Source: Bacteroidota bacterium (GTDB taxonomy: Bacteria > Bacteroidota > Bacteroidia > Chitinophagales > Saprospiraceae). Taken from it: a stretch of 51,693 nucleotides of DNA. A model generated the notes under the pieces. The model was not told the DNA's origin and made no database searches. It worked only from the letters and a program-made list of their open reading frames with translations. This document shows, piece by piece, positions 9,137-17,005 of the stretch. The DNA lies in contig BJGN01000005.1 of NCBI GenBank assembly GCA_014190515.1, positions 1-51,693 on the forward strand, given 5' to 3'. The translations under genes were made by a program, and so were the position numbers. The first letter of the stretch is position 1, and each line of letters opens with the position of its first letter.

Positions 9137-9922
9137 ATGGATAATACCTCCTTTGCTCATTCTATTTCTATTGTTATTGTAAATTATAATGTTCGTTTTT
9201 TTTTAGAACAAGCCTTGCGATCTGTTTTTAAAGCTACGGCTAATCTGTCCGTCCAAGTCTGGGTAGTAGATAATGCTTCTTCTGATGATTCCATGGACAT
9301 GGTAAAACAAAAATTTCCAACAGTTCAAATCATCGAAAATAAAGATAATGTGGGTTTTGCCCGGGCAAATAATATGGCCTTAAGGCAATCAAATGCCAAT
9401 TATGTCCTTCTCTTAAACCCAGATACCTTATTGGAAGAATCGACCCTCAGTAAATGCTTTCATTTTATGGAAAATAACCCGAAAGCGGGCGCTTTAGGGG
9501 TTAGGATGATAGATGGTACTGGAAATTTTCTCCCCGAATCAAAAAGGGGTATTCCTACGCCCTGGGTGGCATTTTGTAAAACTTTTGGGCTCTCCGCTCT
9601 TTTTCCTTCGTCTAAACAATTCAATACCTATCATCTGGGATTTCTTTCAGAGTTTGAAACGTCTGAAGCTCCCGTGCTCTCAGGTGCTTTTATGTTTATC
9701 AGAATGGAGGCCTTAAAAAAAGCTGGTTTGTTAGATGAAGATTTTTTCATGTATGGCGAAGATATTGATCTCTCTGTCAGGATCTTACAGGCTGGATTTA
9801 AGAATTATTATTTTCCAGAAACAACCATTATTCATTATAAAGGGGAAAGTACGAGAAAGGGAACCGTTAACTATGTCAGAATTTTTTACCAGGCTATGAT
9901 TCTTTTTAAAGGGAACCGTTAA
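9137..9922 (+). CDS. Family 2 glycosyltransferase, N-terminal part of a frameshifted gene
   Basis: This 261-residue GT-A fold glycosyltransferase half has 'VSIVIVNYNVRFFLEQALRS'-type start features (here ISIVIVNYNV), 'WVVDNASSDDSMDMV', the DxD-like 'LLLNPDTLLEE', 'LSGAFMFIRMEAL' and the C-terminal 'DEDFFMYGEDIDLSVRI'. It probably transfers a sugar in cell-surface polysaccharide or lipid-linked glycan synthesis. The reading frame ends early at KGNR-stop because of the 52-bp tandem duplication at 9856-9959. Without one copy it runs straight into the membrane protein at 9948-11180, giving one chain of 663 residues, a layout known in Bacteroidota. The catalytic domain is complete, so this half could still be active, but without its membrane part. 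Confidence 0.85.
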   Translation: MDNTSFAHSISIVIVNYNVRFFLEQALRSVFKATANLSVQVWVVDNASSDDSMDMVKQKFPTVQIIENKDNVGFARANNMALRQSNANYVLLLNPDTLLEESTLSKCFHFMENNPKAGALGVRMIDGTGNFLPESKRGIPTPWVAFCKTFGLSALFPSSKQFNTYHLGFLSEFETSEAPVLSGAFMFIRMEALKKAGLLDEDFFMYGEDIDLSVRILQAGFKNYYFPETTIIHYKGESTRKGTVNYVRIFYQAMILFKGNR

Positions 9923-9959
9923 CTATGTCAGAATTTTTTACCAGGCTATGATTCTTTTT
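9856..9959 (+). repeat. Exact 52-bp tandem duplication that splits the glycosyltransferase gene
   Basis: The 52 bases at 9856-9907 are repeated without mismatch at 9908-9959. Because 52 is not a multiple of 3, the second copy shifts the frame and brings a TAA into frame at 9920-9922. Removing one copy joins ...IFYQAMILF directly to AEKHFAGKNRR... in a single frame from 9137 to 11180. The identity of the copies means the event is recent or is an assembly error. Confidence 0.97.
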
Positions 9960-11180
9960 GCTGAAAAACACTTTGCTGGTAAAAATAGAAGATTATACGT
10001 TTTATTGCTTTATACAGCCATCTATTTAAGAGCTTTTGGTACACTCATCGGTAGTTTCTTTAAAAAAACAGGTCTTCCTTTGCTGGATGGTCTCTTAACT
10101 TATCTGGGTTTAGTAATGCTCCAATTTTATTGGGGTTGGTACCGTTTCTCTGATGAAAATTACTACGACGCTCGTTTTTTCGTCGTAAATGCTCCTCTTT
10201 ATGTTGTCATTTGGATTACCATGCTATTTTTTAGTGGCGCTTATGACAAAAAAATAAGTCTAAAATCAATTCTTTCCAGTCTTTTAATTGGAAGCTTGAT
10301 TATTGCAGCTATTTATGGATTCTTTGAACCGGCTTATAGAAATTCACGCGCTTTGATTGTTTTGGGTACTTTATGGAGCGCTATATCTATTGTTGGCAAC
10401 AGATATTTATTTTTTTCCCATTTCCGACGGGACTTTTTCAAACAGGGCAAAAAGCGGTTTTTAATCGTAGGCTCATTAAATGAAGGTCTGCGCACCCAAA
10501 AATTATTAGATGCTATTGGTTTTAACGCTTACGCTTTAGGTATCGTCTCTCCTTTTGAACTAAAAGCTGCCTCATCTCAGTTTCTTGGTAATATTAATGA
10601 TTTAGACGATATCTGCCGTATCAATCAAATCGATGATATTATTTTTTGCTCCAAAGATGTAACCTCTACTCAAATCATGTATTGGATGAGTAAAATGGGC
10701 GGGAAGTATCAATTTCGTATCATGCAGGAGTCTAACGCCAGTATTATTAGTTCTTATTCTAAAAATGATCCGGGAGAATTATTTACTTACCGCATTCATT
10801 TAAATCTTGCCGATCCCCGTTTCCTTAAGCAAAAAAGATTATTCGACGTTTTTGTCTGTCTTGTTTATTTAATGTTGGTTCCTTTTTTTATAATACTTCA
10901 AAGAAAAAGTATCTCAAGAAGAATGGGAGATTGGTTAGCCGTCTTAAAAGGTGATCGAACCTGGATAGGCTACGGAAAAGAAACATTGCAAGACGAAAAG
11001 CAAAATCTTCCATCAATTCCTGATGGCGTTCTAACGCTCTCTGACATATCGCATGCTATAAATAAGGTAAATCCTTCTAAAGAAAAGGTATTGGGGGAAA
11101 ATATTATTTACGCCCGACATTATACTATTAATGTGGACGTAAATAAGTTATTTCAATATGTTTTTAGCCGTTTTAAATAA
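9948..11180 (+). CDS. Membrane and Rossmann-like C-terminal part of the split glycosyltransferase
   Basis: This 410-residue frame begins inside the second copy of the 52-bp duplication. It has an amphipathic start and transmembrane segments near 'VLLLYTAIYLRAFG', 'LGLVMLQFYWGW', 'APLYVVIWITMLFF' and 'LLIGSLIIAAIYGFF'. A Rossmann-like nucleotide-binding domain follows ('KKRFLIVGSLNEGLRTQKLL', then 'IDDIIFCSKDVT'), and a last hydrophobic helix 'FVCLVYLMLVPFFII'. The layout resembles undecaprenyl-phosphate sugar transferases of the Bac_transf/CoA-binding-like type, but the catalytic tail of those enzymes is not obvious. In the ancestral state it would be the C-terminal two thirds of the upstream glycosyltransferase. 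It may now be expressed separately from the ATG at 9948, by translational coupling, or not at all. Confidence 0.8.
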   Translation: MILFAEKHFAGKNRRLYVLLLYTAIYLRAFGTLIGSFFKKTGLPLLDGLLTYLGLVMLQFYWGWYRFSDENYYDARFFVVNAPLYVVIWITMLFFSGAYDKKISLKSILSSLLIGSLIIAAIYGFFEPAYRNSRALIVLGTLWSAISIVGNRYLFFSHFRRDFFKQGKKRFLIVGSLNEGLRTQKLLDAIGFNAYALGIVSPFELKAASSQFLGNINDLDDICRINQIDDIIFCSKDVTSTQIMYWMSKMGGKYQFRIMQESNASIISSYSKNDPGELFTYRIHLNLADPRFLKQKRLFDVFVCLVYLMLVPFFIILQRKSISRRMGDWLAVLKGDRTWIGYGKETLQDEKQNLPSIPDGVLTLSDISHAINKVNPSKEKVLGENIIYARHYTINVDVNKLFQYVFSRFK

Positions 11181-11201
11181 ATACGGCGAATAGGAATGGA
11201 A

Positions 11202-11465
11202 TTATTGGGAAAGAAGTTGTTCTCCTCCAGCAGCTGCTCCACCTCCTGCAAGTACCGCGGCAACAATGCAAAGAACAAAAACCAAAGCAGCTAAAACAAT
11301 GGTCGCCTTTTCAATAAAATCAGCTGATTTGGCAGCGCCAAATAGTTGATTTGCCTGTGCACCACCGAAAGTAGCATCAACACCGCCACCTTTTGGATTC
11401 TGGATTAAGATAACAACCATTAACAAAAGGCTGACAAAGGCAATAAGAACAGTGATAAAGGTCAT
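11202..11465 (-). CDS. secG: Preprotein translocase subunit SecG
   Basis: SecG is the small accessory subunit of the SecYEG translocon in the inner membrane. The 87 residues show the family pattern: first transmembrane helix ('FITVLIAFVSLLLMVVILI'), the conserved cytoplasmic loop 'QNPKGGGVDATFGG...QLFGA', a second helix ('ATIVLAALVFVLCIVAAV') and a glycine/alanine-rich tail. It is the last gene of a minus-strand operon; its start is 1 nt from the stop of the TPR-like gene. The convergent glycosyltransferase half ends 21 nt away. Confidence 0.95.
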   Translation of the reverse strand: MTFITVLIAFVSLLLMVVILIQNPKGGGVDATFGGAQANQLFGAAKSADFIEKATIVLAALVFVLCIVAAVLAGGGAAAGGEQLLSQ

Positions 11466-11466
11466 G

Positions 11467-12129
11467 CTAAATATTTTTTAAGTTTTCTATTTCGTTTGCA
11501 AATAACGCACTTTTTTCAGGAAATATCAAAATTAATCGCTCATAAACTTCAATGGCTTTATCAATTTGATTTTGTTGTACTAAAATTTTTGCATACGTCT
11601 CGCTTACTGGCATTGAATTTTCCTGAATACTGCGCTCCGCTTGTACCGAAACCTCTTGTTCGGAATGTCTAAAATGATTTATGGAAACGGGTAGATGTTC
11701 AGGGATACTTTTTTTATTTACAGGTATGTTTTTATTTGCAAAGGGTGTCCCGACGGATTCGTTCCATGAAGAAAATAAATCTTTCGATACAGGAAGTAAT
11801 ACCTCTTCTTCCTGTTCTTGTAACTGAAAATAGGGTAGAAGCGGCGGTGTTTTTACAGGAATAGCCAGATCCGTTTTATTGTTTTCCGAAAAGGACTGCA
11901 ACAAGTCAAATTTTTTGGATAAATGTTTTCGGTCTATACTGTACAGCGCAGCTGTTTGTAAATTTTTTTCATTTTCAAAATGATTTTCAAGCTGGCTTTT
12001 TTCCCATAGCATTTGCCTTATATTGGCGGCGTAAGGAAAATCATGTGCCAACGTCTTTAGTTCCTGGTAGGAAACCATGCGTAATCGAAGGGGATTTTCA
12101 ATACACTCGATGAATAAATCTATATTCAT
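11467..12129 (-). CDS. Hypothetical protein with a C-terminal TPR-like helix pair
   Basis: Not recognised by name. The frame is open from 12156, but the ATG at 12127-12129 (MNIDLFIECIENPLRL) gives a more natural start of about 220 aa. The N-terminal third is helical and charged; the middle is low-complexity and probably disordered. The end ('SETYAKILVQQNQIDKAIEVYERLILIFPEKSALFA') is one clear tetratricopeptide-type repeat, which suggests protein binding. There is no signal peptide or membrane helix. Homologues next to secG are common in Bacteroidota, but no function is established from sequence. It is in one operon with rdgB upstream and secG 1 nt downstream. Confidence 0.75.
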   Translation of the reverse strand: MNIDLFIECIENPLRLRMVSYQELKTLAHDFPYAANIRQMLWEKSQLENHFENEKNLQTAALYSIDRKHLSKKFDLLQSFSENNKTDLAIPVKTPPLLPYFQLQEQEEEVLLPVSKDLFSSWNESVGTPFANKNIPVNKKSIPEHLPVSINHFRHSEQEVSVQAERSIQENSMPVSETYAKILVQQNQIDKAIEVYERLILIFPEKSALFANEIENLKNI

Positions 12130-12165
12130 TATCAGTTCGTTTTCAGTAATATGCAAAATTATGCA

Positions 12166-12753
12166 TTAATTTTCAAATGAATCGGATAAATATTTTACCA
12201 GGGATGAAAGGGCTTGTTTTCTATGGCTGATTTTATTTTTTTGACTTTCTTCCATTTCACCCAATGTCCATTGGGATCCATTGGGCTTAAATATAGCATC
12301 ATATCCGAATCCGCAGTTTCCAAGAGGTGCAAGACTGATTTCGCCCTCCAGGGTCCCCTCAAAATAGGTTACTTTTCCGTTTTCATATAATGCAATGACC
12401 GTTCGAAAGCGTGCACGCCTGTCTGTTATTCCCTCAAGTAATTGTAGTAACTTTTTTTTATTCGCTTCATCGTCTCTCTCCGGACCGGCAAATCGGGCTG
12501 AAAAAACCCCGGGTTTCAAATCAAGGGCATAAACTTCAAGGCCTGTATCTTCTGCAAAACAATTCAAATTGAATTTTTCTGCAACAAACGAGGCTTTTTG
12601 ACAAGCGTTTTCGTGAAGTGTAAAAAAATCTTCAGGAAGTTCCTCCTCATTTTCTAATGCGGGCGGTGATGAAACATCGTATTTATCGCGTAATATCTCA
12701 ACGGCTTCCTTAAGTTTATTTTTATTCTGTGTAGCAAATAATAATTTTTTCAA
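12166..12753 (-). CDS. rdgB: Non-canonical purine NTP pyrophosphatase (RdgB/HAM1)
   Basis: This enzyme hydrolyses dITP, ITP and XTP to monophosphates and so keeps deaminated purines out of DNA and RNA. The family motifs are present: 'LLFATQNKNKLKEAVEI', 'FAEDTGLEVYAL', 'PGVFSARFAG', 'GFGYDAIF' and 'KNKISHRKQAL'. There is no ATG at the expected place. TTG at 12751-12753 gives the family-typical N-terminus MKKLLFATQ (195 aa). A second TTG at 12769-12771 would add six residues. A TTG start is therefore the best reading. The gene lies 21 nt behind the hypothetical at 12775-13251 in the same operon. Confidence 0.94.
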   Translation of the reverse strand: MKKLLFATQNKNKLKEAVEILRDKYDVSSPPALENEEELPEDFFTLHENACQKASFVAEKFNLNCFAEDTGLEVYALDLKPGVFSARFAGPERDDEANKKKLLQLLEGITDRRARFRTVIALYENGKVTYFEGTLEGEISLAPLGNCGFGYDAIFKPNGSQWTLGEMEESQKNKISHRKQALSSLVKYLSDSFEN

Positions 12754-12774
12754 TGGATGAAATTTAAACAATGA

Positions 12775-13251
12775 CTAATCTTTTTTTAAAATATTCAACG
12801 CAGTCCACAATGCTGCCGCCTTGGGTCTGATGTTCTGATTTCTTTCTGCAAAAATATCTCCTAAGGGGTCAGCCCAAAGCCATTTATAATCCAAAAATGG
12901 AAATACGGTGTAGGGTGGAATTTGAATATTCAAACTCAACAAATGAGGCTCGATACCAAATAGTAAAATTTTTTTCGTCGCCGAATGTTGTAAAAAATGA
13001 CTTAAATTGATTTCAGTACCTGAAGGTAAATTCAGGTAGTGCGTATCATCGTCTATTTGCACCCCCAGGGCCGTTAAAATCTTTTGCAGATAAGGTGTTA
13101 GCTCCTTTTCTTCCTCTTCAGGACAAGAGAAAATAATTAAAAATTGTTTTTTGTTTAAGCCTCTAACTATTTTGTCAATTAATTCATTATCAGGAAATTG
13201 ATACACATCAAAATCAAAAAACTGGGTAGGAATGGCGTTTTTAGGGAACAT
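12775..13251 (-). CDS. Hypothetical protein, first gene of the rdgB-secG operon
   Basis: A 158-residue soluble protein with no signal peptide or membrane helix, not recognised with certainty. Alternating beta/alpha segments are visible: 'QFLIIFSCPEEEEKEL', 'TPYLQKILTALGVQIDDD', 'KKILLFGIEPHLLSL', 'YTVFPFLDYKWLWADPL' and a final helix 'IRPKAAALWTALNIL'. The order (short strand, helix, 'LLFG', terminal 'KxALWxAL') recalls the uracil-DNA-glycosylase-like fold of the DNA polymerase III psi subunit, but this is only a tentative resemblance. It starts the operon continuing into rdgB, the TPR-like gene and secG, and diverges from ilvE. Confidence 0.8.
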   Translation of the reverse strand: MFPKNAIPTQFFDFDVYQFPDNELIDKIVRGLNKKQFLIIFSCPEEEEKELTPYLQKILTALGVQIDDDTHYLNLPSGTEINLSHFLQHSATKKILLFGIEPHLLSLNIQIPPYTVFPFLDYKWLWADPLGDIFAERNQNIRPKAAALWTALNILKKD

Positions 13252-13302
13252 CTTATTTCTGTTACAAACAAATTTGCGTAAATTAGCAAAAAAAACAACA
13301 AC

Positions 13303-14370
13303 ATGTCAACTGCCATAAAGGTACAACGAATTGATACTACCAAAATACATAACATTGATTTTTCTAACTTAACTTTCGGTGCTAGTTTTTCAGATCATGT
13401 TTTTATAGCTGATTATAAAAATGGAGAATGGAAGAACTTTAGGATTGAGCCATTTGGTCCTCTTTCCCTTTCTCCTTCCGCAATGGCTCTTCATTACGGG
13501 CAAGCCATTTTCGAGGGTATGAAAGCAACGAAAGCGCTTGACGGAAAACCCTACTTTTTCAGGCCGGAACAACATGCGAAAAGATTAAACAGGTCAGCAG
13601 AGAGATTATGTATGCCTTCCTTACCTGAACAGGTTTTTATCGATGGTCTGCAGGCCTTAATTTCTATAGATCAGGACTGGATTCCTGCCATTCAAGGGAG
13701 TTCTCTTTATATCAGACCGTTTATGTTTGCCACTGATCCTTTTTTAGGGGTAAGACCTGCAAGTGAATATACATTCATGATTATTACCTGTCCCGTTGGT
13801 CCTTATTATGCTCATCCGGTTAAATTGCTGGCCGAAACAACTTATGTTCGCGCAGTAAAGGGTGGTACAGGAGAGGCGAAGGCAGCTGGGAACTATGCAG
13901 GCAGCCTTTTACCAACCAAATTAGCCCAGGAAAAGGGTTATGATCAGGTTATGTGGTTAGATGGTGTCCATTTCCAAGAAATTCAGGAGGTTGGTACTAT
14001 GAATTTAATGTTTGTTATTGACGGCAAAGTGATCACACCTAAAACAGATGGTGCTATCTTAAAGGGTATAACCAGAGATACTATTTTACATATTTTGACC
14101 TACATGAATATCCCTTTTGAAGAGCGGGTGATTACTATTTCAGAAGTGTTAGCGGCTAATAAAAATGGATCACTAAAAGAAATATTTGGTGTCGGTACTG
14201 CCGCTTTAGTGGTACCAGTTAAAGAGTTGACCTACAAAGATGAAACAATATTCGTCGAAGCGCCGACCGCTTCCTCTATTGGGTCTATTTTGAAAAAAGA
14301 AATTGAAGATCTTAGAGCAGGTACTGTAGTTGATAATCTAGGTTGGCTGGTACCTGTCGTTGGTATATAA
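13303..14370 (+). CDS. ilvE: Branched-chain amino acid aminotransferase
   Basis: This 355-residue PLP enzyme of fold type IV (long, eukaryote-like BCAT subgroup) interconverts valine, leucine and isoleucine with their 2-oxo acids. Recognisable parts are 'ALHYGQAIFEGMKA', 'YFFRPEQHAKRLNRSAERL', the PLP lysine region 'GGTGEAKAAGNYAGS' (Lys of GEAK), 'VMWLDGVHFQEIQEVGTMN' and 'LKGITRDTIL'. It is cytosolic. The ATG at 13303 follows a short divergent gap with the rdgB operon. It supplies the substrates that a branched-chain 2-oxo acid dehydrogenase (a candidate role for the fused E1 at 4027-6426) would use. The gene ends before a repeat element and a terminator. Confidence 0.95.
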   Translation: MSTAIKVQRIDTTKIHNIDFSNLTFGASFSDHVFIADYKNGEWKNFRIEPFGPLSLSPSAMALHYGQAIFEGMKATKALDGKPYFFRPEQHAKRLNRSAERLCMPSLPEQVFIDGLQALISIDQDWIPAIQGSSLYIRPFMFATDPFLGVRPASEYTFMIITCPVGPYYAHPVKLLAETTYVRAVKGGTGEAKAAGNYAGSLLPTKLAQEKGYDQVMWLDGVHFQEIQEVGTMNLMFVIDGKVITPKTDGAILKGITRDTILHILTYMNIPFEERVITISEVLAANKNGSLKEIFGVGTAALVVPVKELTYKDETIFVEAPTASSIGSILKKEIEDLRAGTVVDNLGWLVPVVGI

Positions 14371-14410
14371 GTTGCTTAGTGTAGTGTTACGAAGATGAAG
14401 AGGCAATTTA

Positions 14411-14513
14411 CCTGACCCCTTCGGGGTCACATGTATCTTGTGATAATTATGCCCCTGGCGGCACAATTTCCCCAATATAAAAAAAAGAGGCTATCTTTTT
14501 AGACAGCCTCTTT
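14411..14513 (+). repeat. Intergenic repeat element, copy A, ending in a terminator hairpin
   Basis: This 103-bp element lies in the convergent gap between ilvE and the aldo/keto reductase. It begins with a strong hairpin (TGACCCC-TTC-GGGGTCA, 14413-14429). It continues through a segment containing 'TGCCCCTGG' and ends with the terminator hairpin at 14484-14513. The reverse complement of 26161-26250 matches it in the same order: GACCC/GGGT hairpin, ATAATTATGCC-like block, then the terminator. The last 38 nt differ by only two substitutions and one A. Confidence 0.7.
14484..14513. terminator. Intrinsic terminator for ilvE and the aldo/keto reductase
   Basis: AAAGAGGCTATCT (14484-14496) pairs with AGACAGCCTCTTT (14501-14513) around a TTTT loop, 13 positions with one A-C mismatch. 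It lies between two convergent genes; the minus-strand stop begins 4 nt later. It is the end of repeat copy A. Confidence 0.82.
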
Positions 14514-14516
14514 GAT

Positions 14517-15500
14517 TTAGTATTTTGTCTCCTTCGGTTTGTTTTGAAGTATTTTCTCTATGGAATGATTTACTTCCGCCGTCATTTTTGGTAATAAATC
14601 TAAGGAAGATAGTGTTTCTTTTAGTTGAACTACTTTTGAAGCGCCTAAAATAGCAGTGCTCACATTTTTATTCTGAATACACCAGGCTACCGCTAATTTT
14701 GCTAAGGAGGTATTTAACTCAAGGGCTAAATTATTTAACCCACGTATTTTATCTAATTTTTCCTGCGTCAAACTTCTGGTTTTAAGCCATTCTTCCCCTG
14801 GTAAATCCATGCGCGTACCTGTTGGGATTTCCTTTAAGTACTTGTCAGTCAGTGTGCCTGAGGCAAGAGGCGACCAAATAGTAGTGCCTAGTCCAACAGT
14901 GGAATAAATAAGTTTATATTCCTCTTCTACTCTGTCGCGGTGAAACATATTGTAGTGAGGTTGTTCCATAGTCGGTCCAATCAAACGGTATTCTTTAGCT
15001 ACCATGTGAGCAGCCATTAACTCTTGAGCTGACCATTGAGAAGTTCCCCAATAAAGTATTTTACCTTGTTGAATGAGCTGATTCATACTCCAGACGATTT
15101 CCTCCATCGGAGTATTTTTGTCCGGTCTATGGCAAAAATAAAGGTCAAGATAATCAAGTTGCAATCTTTTTAATGCAGCATGACAAGCTTCAAAAATATG
15201 CTTTCGGCTCAATCCTGTTTGATTGGGACCCTTTGGACCACAGCCAAAAAATACTTTACTTGAAACAATGTAGGATGTTCGGTCCCAAGCCATTTTTTTG
15301 AGAATGTTTCCCATAACTATTTCCGATTTCCCTTCGGCATATCCCTCAGCATTATCAAAAAAATTAACACCTTGATCGTAGGCTTCAATCATAAGTTCTT
15401 CGGCAAGTTCATCTGAAATTTGGTTGCCAAAAGTGAGCCAAGAACCGAAGGATAACAAGCTTACTTGTAAGCCAGAATGGCCTAATCTTCTATATTCCAT
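14517..15500 (-). CDS. Aldo/keto reductase, Kv-beta/YghZ-like
   Basis: A cytosolic NADPH-dependent oxidoreductase of about 327 residues in the voltage-gated potassium channel beta-subunit-like branch. The catalytic tetrad is visible: Asp in 'FFDNAEGY', Tyr in 'EGYAEGKSE', Lys in 'VSSKVFFG' and His in 'YFCHRPDKNTP'. The cofactor part 'WCIQNKNVSTAILGASKVVQ' is intact. The frame is open to 15527, but the ATG at 15498-15500 begins MEYRRLGHSGLQVS, the standard family start. It lies 4 nt downstream of the DUF5683 stop, so it probably belongs to the parA-parB-DUF5683 transcript. Substrate unknown. Confidence 0.93.
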   Translation of the reverse strand: MEYRRLGHSGLQVSLLSFGSWLTFGNQISDELAEELMIEAYDQGVNFFDNAEGYAEGKSEIVMGNILKKMAWDRTSYIVSSKVFFGCGPKGPNQTGLSRKHIFEACHAALKRLQLDYLDLYFCHRPDKNTPMEEIVWSMNQLIQQGKILYWGTSQWSAQELMAAHMVAKEYRLIGPTMEQPHYNMFHRDRVEEEYKLIYSTVGLGTTIWSPLASGTLTDKYLKEIPTGTRMDLPGEEWLKTRSLTQEKLDKIRGLNNLALELNTSLAKLAVAWCIQNKNVSTAILGASKVVQLKETLSSLDLLPKMTAEVNHSIEKILQNKPKETKY

Positions 15501-15504
15501 ATAA

Positions 15505-16107
15505 TTAATTTTTAAAAGTATAAACAAATTGAAGTCCGGGCATTTTTACCTTTATACTCAAATCATCACTTATGTCGAAATTCTGTAAATGAGCATCCAC
15601 AAACGCTTCAATGGCAACAATACCATACACTACTACGACGCCAATATAACTTGTTTGGGTGTTTTTGTCATATTTATTACGCAAATTTCTGAGGGCTTCT
15701 GCGCTATTTATTTTACCAGTAAACTCATGTGGCTTTTTGGCTAATTCTAATTCCAGTGCTGTTTTAAATCTTTTATAACGGGATTGATTGAATTGCAGAT
15801 AGGCGATAGAGCCACCAATAGCAGCATAAACAAAGGGAGTTTTCCACCAATTTCCATTATAAATTTGACCAGATCCCGGTAAAACAAGGGAATATAAGGC
15901 TGATTTTTTAGGGTTTGGTGGCGATTTTACTTTTGTGCTATCAAGTTTCGAGCTATCACTAACGATGGGTTTATTTATAAGAAGGGGCGTAACAAGTAAG
16001 GTATCTTGAGCACATACAAAACTAAAATGTACGAAAAAAATGAAAAAAAAGGTAAAAAACCGGTTAATCTTCAATTTTTTCCAAAAGATTATTGAGATCA
16101 TTGACAT
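15505..16107 (-). CDS. DUF5683 membrane protein
   Basis: A 200-residue envelope protein of the DUF5683 family, found almost only in Bacteroidota, typically just after parB as here. An N-terminal signal/anchor segment ('FFTFFFIFFVHFSFVCAQ') is followed by a Ser/Thr/Lys-rich linker. The family core is 'KSALYSLVLPGSGQIYNG' with 'WWKTPFVYAAIGGSIAYL' and a second hydrophobic segment 'YIGVVVVYGIVAIEAFVDAH'. Its start overlaps the end of parB by 44 nt, which implies translational coupling. Function is unknown; linkage to chromosome partition genes does not prove a shared role. Confidence 0.88.
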   Translation of the reverse strand: MSMISIIFWKKLKINRFFTFFFIFFVHFSFVCAQDTLLVTPLLINKPIVSDSSKLDSTKVKSPPNPKKSALYSLVLPGSGQIYNGNWWKTPFVYAAIGGSIAYLQFNQSRYKRFKTALELELAKKPHEFTGKINSAEALRNLRNKYDKNTQTSYIGVVVVYGIVAIEAFVDAHLQNFDISDDLSIKVKMPGLQFVYTFKN

Positions 16108-16963
16108 TTTGAAAAGGTATAATTATCTGACCTTTGCCGTCCTCTCTAAGTTTGAGTTGAAGTTTGCCATTCCCAAAAAACGCCCGAAATTGCTTTTGAA
16201 TAAAATCGTAATCTTTAGGTAAGGGAATTTCCGTTTTTTTAGGTTCAACCTGGTTATACTGTTGGATTAGTTTTTCAAGGGCCCTCACAGATAAGTCGTC
16301 TGAAATGGTTTGTCGAAACAAGGTGGACTGCCAGGCAAAATCTTCAATACCAGCTAAGGCTTTTGCATGCCCCATGGTCAGCTTTTTATCCTTGATTGCC
16401 TGTTGAATTTCAGGAGAAAGACGCAATAATCTCAAATAATTTGTGATAGTACTCCTACTTTTTGTTTTCCCCGTTCTCTCCGCTAATTGTTCATCAGTTA
16501 AACTGCATTCTTCCTTTAAACGCTGGAAAGAAATAGCTACTTCAATCGCATTTAAATCTTCCCGTTGTATATTTTCAATCAGGGCCATTTCAAGTAAAGA
16601 CTGATCATTCGCTATTCTGATGTAAGCGGGTACTTCCGTAATGCCTGCCAATTTAGAAGCTCTGAGTCTTCTTTCCCCAGAAATTAACTGGTAGGCATTT
16701 GTAGTTAACATTCTTACAGTAACGGGTTGTATCAATCCATGGATTCGTATGGAATCAGCTAATTCTTCTAAGGCCGCCGGATCAAAATCATGCCTCGGTT
16801 GAAACGGATTAACCTCAATCTGATCCAATGGAATCATTGCTATGGAGTGTGCCAGCTCCTTGACGACAGAAACGGAATCTTTCTGTATCTCATTATCAAT
16901 ATTAGTTAGTAAAGCACGAATACCTAAGCCTAATTCCTGCTTATGAAATAATTTTTTTGCCAT
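16064..16963 (-). CDS. parB: Chromosome-partitioning protein ParB
   Basis: ParB is the CTP-dependent clamp that loads on parS and works with ParA in origin segregation. The 299 residues show the N-terminal ParA-contact patch ('LGLGIRALL'), the ParB/Srx domain ('QIEVNPFQPRHDFDPAAL', 'LIQPVTVR', 'LISGERRLRASKLAG', 'ALIENIQREDLNAIE'), the helix-turn-helix ('LAERTGKTKSRSTITNYLRL', 'MGHAKALAGI') and a C-terminal dimerisation segment. It lies 42 nt downstream of parA in the same operon. No good parS match (TGTTTCACGTGAAACA) was seen in the window. Confidence 0.96.
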   Translation of the reverse strand: MAKKLFHKQELGLGIRALLTNIDNEIQKDSVSVVKELAHSIAMIPLDQIEVNPFQPRHDFDPAALEELADSIRIHGLIQPVTVRMLTTNAYQLISGERRLRASKLAGITEVPAYIRIANDQSLLEMALIENIQREDLNAIEVAISFQRLKEECSLTDEQLAERTGKTKSRSTITNYLRLLRLSPEIQQAIKDKKLTMGHAKALAGIEDFAWQSTLFRQTISDDLSVRALEKLIQQYNQVEPKKTEIPLPKDYDFIQKQFRAFFGNGKLQLKLREDGKGQIIIPFQNVNDLNNLLEKIED

Positions 16964-17005
16964 GCTATTTCCAGTTGCCTGTTTATTTATCCCTTAAAAC
17001 CTAAA

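Noticed and set aside
9856-9959. CRISPR-like or insertion-sequence origin of the 52-bp repeat
   Set aside because: The copies are adjacent without spacers and consist entirely of the gene's own coding sequence; there are no inverted ends or transposase.
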